From Candolleomyces eurysporus (lineage: Eukaryota; Basidiomycota; Agaricomycetes; Agaricales; Psathyrellaceae), in NCBI GenBank assembly GCA_027579435.1, contig JANBPK010001144.1, positions 1 to 25,073 of the forward strand: 25,073 nucleotides of DNA, read 5' to 3'. The notes under the pieces are model-generated. The model saw only the letters and a list, made by a program, of their open reading frames with translations. It ran no database searches and was not told where the DNA came from. Below are positions 1 to 9,770 of this stretch, in pieces. Numbering within the stretch: the stretch's first letter is position 1; every line of letters begins with the position of its first letter. Both the position numbers and the translations under genes were made by a program.

Positions 1-449
1 TCTCTTATGTGGGAGTCTGAGACACTGACGCAACGGTGTTGAGTTGAAATCGAGAAGGAGGCGAACCGATCCCAGACAAGACAGATGAGGTGAAGGCCCT
101 TCGGCATCTCCTCGGTGGCTATGGCTGCAGCCTTTTTGTTTCGTTCAGCCATCTTTTCATGGTAGCTCACTTTGTATCGTCTGGTTGGCCGCAAAGATCG
201 TCATAGTCCCGTCTCGGATCCCTCATTTCTATCTCCTTGTCATTTACTTTAGCTTGCTGCGCCTCATTATTTTATTCACCATTCAACCATAGATTGATTG
301 TCCCAACTTACTTTACTGTAGAAATCAGCTTGTAGATGGCCTTTGTTGTGTTCTGTGAATGTTATTCCAATAAAACAAGTAAACCAAGTCAAAATACCTC
401 GGAGGTATGCCGCGCAGAGCGTCGGCCCACTTCCTCTATGTATTGGGAG
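1..449. other. Left edge, no firm gene
   Basis: No recognisable gene. On the minus strand a reading frame that could start with ATG near position 150 stays open to the window edge. It begins MAERNKKAAAIATEE, is basic and alanine-rich, and matches no family I know. It could be the first exon of a gene lying to the left, or chance. The stretch just before position 450 would be an upstream exon of the duplicated module if that module is read on the plus strand. Confidence 0.3.
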
Positions 450-1760
450 GTATGTTCGATAATTTATTTCGCTCACGTACCTACTGACTGTACACTGTTA
501 CAGCGGTGGCGGAGCTCATGGCGCTGCCTTTCCATATTTCCCACTGAAGGTCCCCGGTCCAGCATCGTTATCGAACACTCCGAATTGGGTCAGTGTTGTT
601 CTCAATATAATCGACTGCGTCACTCCGGAAACGCATCACATCCCTCAAGAACACAGGTTCCACTGCCTTGCCGTCCGCTCACACATCTTTCCACCACTCG
701 GCGCAAGTATGGTGTCCTCTTTTTGGCGACAGCCTCCTCTCGTTCAAGGAACTCGGTTACCCTCATGCTGCTATCAAACGACTACCTGTTGCGCGCTCTC
801 CTTAGTGAGTGAGTCATCAGGAAACCTACAAAATACTTTCGCTCTTTTTGAGACTTTTGCGCNTTTTTTGGTCCATTCCCGTGCCAAATTTGGCTTAGCT
901 TTTTGCCAAAAATAGCGTCAACTTGTTGAGTTTTGACTTTTCAGCTTTTTCGGCTTGAGGGCGTGTGAGAGCGCTTGAAAAAGTACCAAAAGAAAATGTT
1001 ACATTTACTGATGTCACTCACTCACTCACTACATCCCCTGTTCACCTCCCTATGTATCCTCCTTACGACTACGACTCGGCAGATTACCGTCGTCATCGTC
1101 GAATCAAGGAAGGCTGATTTTCGCCGAAGGGCTCGCTGATCATGTCTAAGAGTCATTGCTGTCTAGCTTGCGCAAGCGGCGTATGGAGGACGCAGTGCGT
1201 TGTGCCGAGGAAAAGAAAGGTCCTGGTAGGGAGCTGAGGATAACGAAGTCATGAATGACGACACCAACAGCAACCCCCTGACTTTTTATCTGAGCCCCAG
1301 GGGCAATCGCCTTATGCTTCTTGTTGGTTGAATCCTCAATCGTCCTTCCCATTCGAGAGCCATCAGGTTTGAGTTCAGGCTTCTGAGCCTTGTCACCGCC
1401 CAGAAGCCCGATCAGCTGCTCTACCGACGACAACGACAACGACTGCGGCTCAGATCGCGACTGCGAACTCACGTACGCCACCTTTTGATCAGACGACTGC
1501 AGTGGGGTCTAGAATGTGGAGAGAAAGACTATGTTCATGCTTGGCAGTTCGGGTGGTGTTTCGGCCCAGGAGCTTGCGGACTCGAGGAAGATTATATATC
1601 CGTTGTTTGCTGTCGTCGCCGTTGCGCACGCCCCTTATTCTTATTTCTGGAGTAACACGTCCTTAATGATTAGCAAGTACGTATCTTTACCTATCTCAGC
1701 GATTAACACATATTCCTTGTCCATCATTTCGTCGATGCATTGTCGTCCCTTATCTTGGTT
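450..1760 (+). repeat. Diverged duplicated module, left copy
   Basis: This stretch is collinear with 6738-7905 in the same orientation, at roughly 75-80% identity by eye with many small indels. The copy opens with an intron-like segment (450-503, donor GTATGT, branch TACTGAC, acceptor TTACAG) that aligns with 6738-6792. Just after it, one plus-strand frame reads PASLSNTPNWVSVVLNIIDC here and PASLSNTPAWLSAVPNIIDC in the other copy, then a shared QEH-x2-H-x-LAV. This looks like the remains of a spliced plus-strand gene. Further right, both copies also share a minus-strand frame (1146-1481 here) with EQLIGLLGGDK and STNKK. I cannot name either product. The module is interrupted by a MITE at 803-1031. 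The last clear shared words are near 1757 (GTCGTCCCTTA). Confidence 0.8.
803..1031. mobile_element. TA-flanked MITE inside the left module
   Basis: A 225-bp insertion (805-1029) is bracketed by TA at 803-804 and 1030-1031. Its ends are inverted: GTGAGTGAGTCATCAG on the left, and on the right the complement of GTGAGTGAGTGAGTGACATCAG minus its extra repeat units, so the right end has two more GTGA-type repeats. The interior is T/A-rich, has no ORF, and contains one N (863). The other copy of the module has an uninterrupted site of exactly the same length across the flanks. TA duplication and short size fit a Tc1/mariner-type non-autonomous element. The superfamily is an inference, because no transposase is present. 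Confidence 0.75.
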
Positions 1761-2323
1761 CAAGATATCATGTTCCAGGTCAGATTGTCGACTGGATGAA
1801 TATCGTTTATTTTGCCGAAATTTAGCTTCTCGAAAGGTACTTAACAATTGCTGGCCCTATCGGCTCAGCACTCTGGTCTGGTCAAAAGGGTTAGATTTTG
1901 TAAATATTACTGCACAGCGTCTACTCCTACGGGGGATCACAGAGCTAAGTGACGGATGGTTGATTGTAGGGTTATATGGTGATTTTTACTTGAGAACCGC
2001 CCCAATTGACGATATCGAGGCTAAGAGCATGGGCAACACCTGGCCTTGCAGGGTTCATTCCAGCCTGTGCATGGGTAGCTATGTATTTCAACAGCTAGTA
2101 GATCACTTAAGCTTGCTAAAACGGTAGTAGGAGAATGGAATTGAAGCTTACCATATATGCATCCATAACTGTCCAATTGGCAATCCACTATGAGAGAAGG
2201 GGTAAATGAATCGCTCATCAATCCAACCAAAGGACAGAGTAACACATACCCTGTTCATGCGGATCTCGTTGGCATTCAGATCCCATGAAGACTCGAAAAT
2301 ACTGATGGAACACTTGCATTGCA
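1761..2323. other. Spacer downstream of the NACHT gene
   Basis: No confident gene. On the minus strand several splice-like signals continue from the NACHT gene: a GTAGTT...CACTCAG segment of about 42 nt at its last codons, a GTATGT...TCATAG segment near 2185-2250, and a GTAAGC donor near 2150. One frame between them reads VFHQYFRVFMGSECQRD, which looks protein-like. It does not join the NACHT frame in phase, so I cannot say whether extra 3' exons or another small gene are present. Confidence 0.3.
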
Positions 2324-4716
2324 TTAATGCCCCTGAGTGAGATAGAATGTATATGAAGGAAAATGTATAACTACCTTTGCTGTAATTGCTGCTTCTATAC
2401 GCTGCACACTGCGCTGCAAGGCCATCGCTCGTTCTTGGTGTATCTCTAGACGGCCTACGAAGTTGATCGGCACGAGAGTGGAATGATCAAACTGCCAAAA
2501 TCTATACTGCAGCCATTTATCTGGCGCGTGATCACATTCTAATGCCAACGCCAAGGACTCGATACACTTGGTGAGGGCGAGCAAAATCTGCTGAGGTTTG
2601 GGGTCAACGTCTTGAAATACCCAATGGAAAAGTCGAGTAAATGAGAAGATGTGCTGATATGACCACGTTTGGAAGGGTAGGTGAGCGAGCTGGTCAAGCT
2701 CATCGTAGATACTTGTTTCTGACATTGCCTCCCGAGATAATTTCCAACGCAAACCAGATCGAAAAGACCAGGGCGATTCGAAAAGTTGGGAAGGCCACTG
2801 CGTGGCTAGTGGAAAATCCAGTTGCGCCAAGTCCTCACAATGGAGGCTGAAGTAGTTGTAGGATAACCTGAGCTGTACCGAGTGCGATACAAAGAAGCGC
2901 CCGGATCGACTTTCGGTCATAAGGAATTGGCGAACGGATGTATGACACACGGTTACAGGTAGGTCGCCAGCGTCCGGGATGGTGATAATTGGTCGAAGAT
3001 TGACGAGGACCTGAACGACTTCGAAAGTTTCGACGTGAAGAAGTCGGCTGATCCTGACGACTGAGCACTGTCCGTCAAGGAGTATGATAGTTGAAATGAT
3101 GTCAGAGAAACCGAGGTGATTCTCTGATTTCGCGAGAATATGAGTGTAGAGAGTATCAAGCGTTTGAGGAAAACGGGGGAACGGTCCTTGTGCAGTTGCT
3201 GGTAGCTGGGTGAACTGCTCGATATGCTTTCCACTGTGACTGATGCTATACAACGCCGCAGTAGTATCAGGTCGCTGCCCGTCATGCAGAGTAGAGCAGC
3301 GATACAATAGATAAAGGTGATAAGAAGGAGGGATAAAGAAACATCCGGAACGGCTCTCGGTTGTGAGGAAGTCGCGGAGGGATGTGTGGCACATTGTAAC
3401 AGGTAAGTCATCAGTGCCCGGAATATGGATGATTGCTTGAAAATTGACTAGGACCCGAACAACTTCAAAAGTCTTGATCCCAAGAAGTTCTGCGATCCCG
3501 ATAATTGGAAGGGGTTCGAAGATTAATGCGAGAGTTGATATGATATCGAGAAAATGGGGGAGATGCTGGGATCGAGATAGCGTTTGGATGTAGAGGGTAT
3601 CAAGTCCTGGGTTCATCTCGAGTGTGCGGGGGAGACGGTCCATCGGTGTTGATTGATCGTCGGTGGGGTCGACAATATGTTTGAAGAGAGCGGACGCGAA
3701 AATGAATGATCCGTCGATGTGGTCGATCAACGTATCTTTATCTTCCCTTGTTGGCCATTCCCCATGTTCCTGGATGTAAGCCGCAATGACGGGATTTCGC
3801 TTTATCTCTTCCTCGAAGCAAGTGGTCATGAAGGTGTCGATGTCATTCCGGGAACAATGGTTGATGAGATTTTCCAGACGAACTTGTTTGTTCTTCAAGT
3901 GGGATTGAATGTGTTGTTCGACCCGACTGGTAATGAGGAATCGGAGAGGGACAAGGGGGTTCTTCTTGAAGAACTCGAGCAGGTCGTCAATGAAGGCTTG
4001 AACGTCTTGACGGTCTTCGCATTCGTCAAGCCCATCGATAATGATAAGAAAGGGGCCTTTGAGAAAGGTCAACGTTGTCTTGAGCAAAGAGCCTCTGTTT
4101 GCGGCCGCTTTGAAAGGCTCGTACACCAAGCGACGAAGCTGGGCTACCAAGCTTGACTCTAGGAGACCTTCCTCCGTGACCGCCTTCCTGATGAGCGGCG
4201 CCACTTCAGGAATCGCAGCGGCCAGCTGGAAGGCTAAAGTTGCGGCGAACCTGGTCATTCTGCTCCTATCGCCGGTGTTTCTAAAGAAGAAGAAACTCCC
4301 GACCAATCGGTTTCTCCGTTCGAATTTAAGCGCAATGGCCAGGGCGATAGCTGACTTTCCGCATCCCACAAATCCGTGAAGCCAGAGGACGTGGGNGTTC
4401 CACAGCAGCGTGCTATCCGCCCAGGCGACAATCGCACGAATCACAGCTGTTCGTGTACCGGGAAAGCATGCTGAATTGGGCGGAGATTTTTCTCGGTCTC
4501 GAGTGTGAGATGCATCGAGAATCGGCCGAAGGAGCTGAATGAGAGCTGTAACACAAGCCATGAGCTGAGAGAAAACGACAATAGCCCACAGAATCACGTA
4601 CTCACTTGGTCGGAGGAGGAGATGTAGTTTCCTCTGATGATGTTGATTGTCTGCTCGCCAATATAGATGTTGTGAGCATTTGGCTGAATTTCAACGCGTA
4701 GACCGCTCTCAACCAT
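2324..4716 (-). CDS. NACHT-domain NTPase (fungal NLR-like)
   Basis: STAND-family NTPase, likely an intracellular receptor or signalling ATPase of the fungal NLR-like type. Exon 1 is 4606-4716, a 37-residue leader containing NAHNIYIGEQTINIIRGNY. A GTGAGT donor at 4605 joins either LLRPILDASHTR (71-nt intron, 4535-4605) or an upstream acceptor (41-nt intron); both keep the frame. Exon 2 carries CFPGTR, Walker A GFVGCGKS (4355-4378), Walker B IIIDGLDEC (about 4019-4045) and a sensor-like ITSR, which together define a NACHT core. A helical, winged-helix-like region with two internally duplicated modules follows. No WD40, ankyrin or TPR repeats are visible, so the C-terminal part is an unfamiliar roughly 170-residue tail. 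One N (4396) falls in WN-x-HVLW. The product is about 770 residues with no other breaks. The ATG at 4714-4716 was chosen because the leader begins there; further 5' exons are possible. Confidence 0.85.
2864..3601 (-). repeat. Internal tandem duplication in the NACHT protein
   Basis: Two modules of about 95 residues lie head to tail, encoded at about 3308-3601 and 2864-3157 and separated by about 50 residues. Both start DTLY, then DIIST, then TFEVV-x-VLVN, then a segment ending DLPVT-x-CHTS-x-R-x-FL, and both close with TESRSG-x-FF. They are plainly homologous but not identical (roughly half the residues match), so the duplication is old. In related fungal NACHT proteins this region normally occurs once after the NTPase core, where it acts as the winged-helix/arm segment. 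That the second copy is an extra arm is inference. Confidence 0.8.
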
Positions 4717-5245
4717 CTGAGATATCGAGAGGTGGGGCGGGGATGGCTGATTCCGAGGACGGGGCAAGAAGAAAGGGAACGAAAGGAAGCGGTGCGAGCG
4801 CAGTAGTCTCACACGAGGGTGTTCGCACGACGCTTGCACGGCCACCCGCTTGTTGCAGGTAAGTAACATCTCGTAGATTCTGCTATGTCATTCTCTATTC
4901 TGTCCGACAATTGCCGATTTTAACGAGATAACGAGGTCTGGGTTATGGCAAGCATACATTCAGAGGTTCGTAGTCGGGGAAATGCCAAAGAAAGAGAGAC
5001 AATTGCGAGGTGTAGAATACCAGATTCAGGTGACAATAATCTCGTTCCTCCTGTTGGTTGTAGAGTTTGATGTTTACCTATATTGAAGGCCTACGACCCC
5101 CCGCCAGTAGTCCCCCACCAAATAACACTTCAGAACGGAGGTCCAAAGAAAGACCTGCTTCTACGACACCGCCACCATGGACAGTCCCGAGGGCTAGAGT
5201 CGTTCTTGAACCTCACAGGCGCAGCCATATCCTTGGGCTGAAAGT
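4717..5245. other. Upstream region of the NACHT gene
   Basis: Presumed promoter and 5' leader of the minus-strand NACHT gene. The minus frame stays open up to 4869 through a serine/proline/arginine-rich stretch, but I see no acceptor that would make it a better start. No TATA box or repeat stands out. Confidence 0.3.
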
Positions 5246-5575
5246 TCAGACCCGTGGAGTCGGCGGCTGAAGAACATTGTCAAGAACCACTGCACCGTCA
5301 ATATGCCGGGCTGGTCCAAATGTAACAGGCGCGGTGCTGAGGGAAAAATCATTGCGGCTGCAAGTGAGCCATAAATGGGTGGCAGTTTTAACCAGAAAAT
5401 CGACCCAGGCGAACCACTTATTAGCAGAGAGTCGCAGGAGGAGAGCCTGCCTGGAGTGTTTGTTGCAGTTTTCCGGAGTCGAAAACTCGCGTTTTGTTTG
5501 TTGTCCTTGCTTGATCCGAACAGTGCCGGGGAAAATGATGTCATCGTTGGTATCCAAAGCATTGCCTCTGTTTGA
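5246..5575 (-). CDS. Possible small exon or gene, function unknown
   Basis: A minus-strand frame of about 105 residues with protein-like composition: NDDIIFPGTVRIKQG, then ANKWFAWVDFLVKTATHLWL, then a proline-rich end LQPPTPRV before TGA. It has no ATG near its start. An acceptor-like TTTCAAACAG just upstream (about 5565-5575) suggests it begins as an internal exon, and a GTATCG or other donor further up would be needed. I do not recognise the family. It lies upstream of, and on the same strand as, the NACHT gene, about 530 bp from its start. It could be a remnant, a separate small gene, or chance; the three other frames here are worse. Confidence 0.3.
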   Translation of the reverse strand, partial: SNRGNALDTNDDIIFPGTVRIKQGQQTKREFSTPENCNKHSRQALLLRLSANKWFAWVDFLVKTATHLWLTCSRNDFSLSTAPVTFGPARHIDGAVVLDNVLQPPTPRV

Positions 5576-6737
5576 AATCAGGCCTTATCCCTCGATACGG
5601 TGAGTGATTCCCAGGGCTCTATTTGTCAAGCGACATATCATGGATGGCGGACAAATCTACGACCCTCCTCCAAGTCTGCTTAACCACGTTCGACGCTCAC
5701 GGCGACGTCAATAGCTGCTTACGCGGCCGCAGCAGGCACCCCGCTTGTCAAATCGCCCAGTTTGCGTGTACCCGAAAAAGTGAGACCCAGTCTCATTTAT
5801 ATCCTCTCGTGGAAGGGGGACGGAAGGAAGGGAAGACTAAGCAGATATTTCGTCAAAGTAGCTCGGCCTCCCACCCGACACCCTCCGTGCATCCTCCTCT
5901 CTTGCCTGCGAAGTGATCCAACATGAGTGCCCTTCGACTTGTAGTCCATCTACCCATTCACCCTGGAACCCTCCGTCCTAACACTCGATTCCTCCCGGCG
6001 CTCAACCATCGCAGCGCACGCCGCCAAACGTGAAGACGACCTCCGACAGCGCGAGGAAGAAAAGGAACGCATATCACTCTTGCGTTAGAGCCTCAAGCCG
6101 TGTCGGTACCTTCGCACGAGTACTCTAACAGCGTTGATAGCGGGTTGAGGCCTACAGGAAGGGCAGGAGTAAGTAATGGAGGAGCAGGAGGGAATCACGT
6201 TCACTGGTTAACGATGTGGTGGAGAGCCTAGCTGTGTTGGACGCTGCGAAATTTACTCCTGAGCCCTCTCAAGCTCTTTTGCCGCCTGCCTCCGCCACCT
6301 GTCAACACGAACCAGAGGCTTCCTGGAAGTTTTGCCATCACCTGCACTTCCGAGTCAGCGGCTACGCTTCCATGAGGCTCCTCTTCGCATGATGAGTTCG
6401 TTGACCGCAACTTGGCACATGGGAAACGGGACGGTGAAGGATGGCACGACGGGTAGATGTGCACACGTCCAGCAAGTCGCGACGGAGCGTGCCCGATAGC
6501 ATTCGAACGATCGCTTTCAAGCACCACTACCAAGGAGAGGAGAAGGAGGAGACGCTGAGGAATGGTAGCCGTTCAGAGGTTTGGTTCGCCCAACCCGAGA
6601 AGCTACCACGGCCCACAAGATCCATGGTCTCGGCTCGTCAACGTTGGCTTCTATCCGAGGTCGGCCACGTAGGCCTCGATTCTACCACCCTATTTCAACA
6701 ACGATGGGAGCGTGAAACCGATGTTGGGAGTGCAACT
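5576..6737. other. Gene-poor interval with a coiled-coil-like fragment
   Basis: No complete gene. On the plus strand, 5945-6088 is an open frame ending at TAG with AAHAAKREDDLRQREEEKER, a charged stretch typical of a coiled coil or long helix. It could be an exon of the gene whose remains form the right duplicated module, but no clean donor joins them. The rest (about 6100-6737) contains only short mixed frames. Confidence 0.3.
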
Positions 6738-7905
6738 GTTACGTTCGGGGATCCATTTCACTCACGCGCCTACTGACGATAAAATGTTTCAGCGGTGTGG
6801 TGGCATCATGGCATACCCTGTATTTGAAATCTTCGCTACTGGAGGCCCTACCACCAGCGTCCTTATCAAACACTCCAGCTTGGCTCAGTGCTGTTCCTAA
6901 CATCATTGACTGCAAGCGACTGTGTCGCTCCAGACACGCAGTTTACGGTTCTTATTTCTCAAGAGCACGGGCGACACTCCCTTGCAGTGATCTCTTATGG
7001 GCGACAACTTCCTCTCCTCCAAGGACCTCCGCTACCCTCACACCGCTATCAGGCTACCACCGAAATCTCTGTTGATCCCACTCCGATCACCTGTTGTGTA
7101 CCCTCCCTGCGTCCCCTGTCCACCTCCCTATCGATCGACAACTCCGCAGACGCAGATTAGCGTCGTTTTCGTCGATTAAAGGAACGTGAGGAAGATCGAT
7201 GATCCTTGAAGGGCCTGATGCCAATCCTGTTTGAGTGGCCGTTGCCATCGAGCTCGGGCAACCAGCGGGCGGAGAGCCCACTGCGTTGTGCCGGGGAGAA
7301 GGATCCTGGTCGGGGCTGATGATGGAGTAATGAGCTACGTCGACGGCGACCCCTCAGGCTGTACATCTGAGGACCAGGGGCAATCGGTGTATGCTTTCTT
7401 ATTGGTTGAGTTCCCAACTACCCGCACTCGATAGTCCTTCCCATTCGAGACAGCCGTCAGGTTCGAGTTCAGGCTTCTGAACCTCGCCATCGTAGGCTTG
7501 TCACCGTTCAGAAGCCCGATCAGCTGCTGCTCTGACGACAGCGGCAACGGCTGCCACTGCGAGTTTACGTACGCCACGAGTGGACGTATTCCGCCTCTTG
7601 ATCAAACGACCGCAGCGGGGTCTGATGTGCGGAGATAGACCACTTCCTGCCTTGAAGTCTGGGTGGTGTTTTGTCTTGATCTCGGACTCGAGGAAGGTTG
7701 TATATATCCGGTTTGCTGTTGTCTGTCCCCTTTGCGCACTTCGATTTGTCTGTTTGTATGATCATTATTGTTATTCCTGGAGTATCACGACCACCGTGCT
7801 TAGCGAGTATGCATCTTGTTATTCAGTATTACTTCTACGTATCTCAGCCATTGACATAAAATGTTCGTCCATTTCTGAGTCGACGTGGTGTCGTCCCTTA
7901 CTTTG
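6738..7905 (+). repeat. Diverged duplicated module, right copy
   Basis: Same orientation as the left copy, 6.3 kb away. The opening intron-like segment is 6738-6792 (GTTACG donor, CTACTGAC branch, TTTCAG acceptor). The frame that is continuous in the left copy is broken here near 6910 between NIIDC and the QEH-x2-H-x-LAV motif. The minus-strand counterpart (7335-7577) keeps EQQLIGLL-x-GDK and STNKK but diverges between them by indels. The MITE of the left copy is absent. Clear similarity stops near 7902, about 35 bp before the truncated end of the ligase-like pseudogene. Confidence 0.8.
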
Positions 7906-7937
7906 AGGTGTAGCAGCTGTCGCAAGAACACCTTATG

Positions 7938-9770
7938 TTAAGTGACAAGACGATGAGTAGAGCAAGGCAGCTGCCTATGCCTCGACACCCTCCGCGCCAG
8001 CCATTCTTGGACATCTTTCTCAAGCTCCGGGCTTCAAGCAGTTTGAGAGTTCGTGTCTTCGAGGGTGGTAGGATCGCTCGGGACAACATAGGCTCCGGGA
8101 TCAGCCGTCTAATGTCAGCTTGCAACGGAAATTAATGAAATTTTCGGGGAAGACGTATCGGGGAAGCTCATTCCCAGAGTATTCATCCACAACTCCAAAT
8201 ACCCCGACATCCTGTCATCGGGGTGCTGGAGAAGGAGTGCTTCGAGCCCTGCGACTGTCGCGCGAGCACAAGAATGAGCTATAAGGATAGCATGCTGTCC
8301 AATTGAATGACGCACCTTGCCAACCCTGATAGGATAGCACGATTAGTACATATCGAGTAAAATGGCTACGAGTATCGAAAAGAACTAACCTTTTACTTGA
8401 TCAATCATCTCATTCTCCCGATCAACGACACAGATAAACCTGTCCTTTTCGCGTTGGAAGATGTCACCCGTCTAGTACCAACCGCCTTCAGAGTAGAAGC
8501 TGTCCTGTGTAGCCTTGTGGATATGGACGTACTTTTGTTTGATAGAGACGGAACAGTGTTTGTCAGCGAGATAGAAGTACAACGGTTACAGTAAAGGTTA
8601 TCTCTGTAGATAGAAGATCCATACTCGTTGAGGATGATCGGACTCGATCCCAGAGGTGTTTAAACTTCTGTTGAACTTTGTGAATGAGCGCGCGGGAAGG
8701 GTAAAACCACAGCCATCGCCAGTATGTACCTCTCTATCGCCTGACAGAGCTGTTGGATCTAACGCACCGGTAAGACTGACCGTCGCATTTATGGAAGCGA
8801 CTGTGGTAGATATTACATGAGATGAGTCCGGTCGTTGACCACATGAGTGAGCCACGTTTGCGTTAGGAAAGGGAGTGAAGAGACGAAAAGCCGAAGATGT
8901 GGTAGACAGGTAAGAGCACCAATGAGACCTCCGGTCTGTCCGAAACGATTTGGAGATTTGCCGAGCCATTCCGAGGACGGAACATGCTGCTCAGTAGACA
9001 AGTACAAGATTTCCTTGAGCAATCAACACAACTTGAGTAGGTTGACTCAAACGCGGTTGATACCTCGGCGCCTTTGGGTTTTCCCTGAATGGGGAGTGCA
9101 TCATATAACGAGAGAGAAAGGAGATTCGTGTGATAGAAACTCACAGGCGTACCAGAGCTATAGCGGATGTCCATCGTCTCATCCGCCTCAGCTCCATTGA
9201 ACCTCTCCTCGCCTTCCAATCTCCCGGATCCTAACAAACGCCCTACCGGACCTTCATTGCTCTCCTTTGCGATGGCGTGACCGCATTTAACAACGTATCC
9301 AGGTACAAGTATGGGCTTTAGATTCAGGGACTTTGAGGACCGAGGTTGACATCACGATTACTGTAGAGACATGAGATGGATAACGACGAGCAGACTTTTC
9401 TGCTGTCGATCCACCAACGAGAGTTCGGGGGCTGCTCGCGAGGGTGATCCTGAGTCCAACCGCAACAGCACTGGAAAGGGAGATTGATTGAGGGAGAGAT
9501 TGAGGGTGGGGACGAAGTAACGCGGACTGACCCAAATAACATGACTGGCCAAGATAGCAAATCCGAGCTGAATGGCATGACCACGTCGCCCCTCGATAAG
9601 AAATCGTTTGTGCAGCCGGGAAGGAGGACGTGTTCCAGAATCTCCTGCAATGAAGGCGGGACGATCGGTCGGATCGGAAGAGGAGAGTATAGACGGAGAC
9701 GTCGTTGACGAGGGTCGAGGAAGGATCGAGCAGTAGGTTCTGGGAGTTTCTTGATTAATAGAGGTGGAGG
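7938..9770 (-). pseudogene. Broken adenylate-forming ligase (4CL/acyl-CoA synthetase-like)
   Basis: Remains of an AMP-binding acid-CoA ligase gene (ANL superfamily). In order on the minus strand: PTDRPAFIAGDSG (about 9640-9680); HAIQLGFAILASHVIWVS; the AMP-binding signature YSSGT-P/GKPKG, split by a 60-nt intron (9085-9144); LPVYHIFGF; GGWY-stop-TGDIF; DRENEMID; GWQVAG-LEALLLQHPD; DVGVFGVVDEYSGNELPR; AYVVPSDP; and ELEKDVQEWLARR. These are the family's landmarks in the expected order. Breaks: TAG at 8472-8474 inside GWY-x-TGD, TGA at 8034-8036, a frameshift after QHPD (near 8213), and about 200 central residues missing between the HIFG and GWY motifs. The C-terminal lysine motif (PKSxxGK) is lost; the frame ends at 7938 beside the right duplicated module. 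The 5' limit is uncertain. Substrate cannot be inferred. Confidence 0.8.

Noticed and set aside
1516..2127. 203-codon plus-strand frame beginning near 1516
   Set aside because: Its right-hand counterpart in the duplicated module does not preserve the frame, and the composition is unlike a folded protein; it is a chance frame across the module edge.
3719..4379. Plus-strand frames of 112-145 codons inside the NACHT gene
   Set aside because: They are antisense shadows of the Walker A/B-containing exon.
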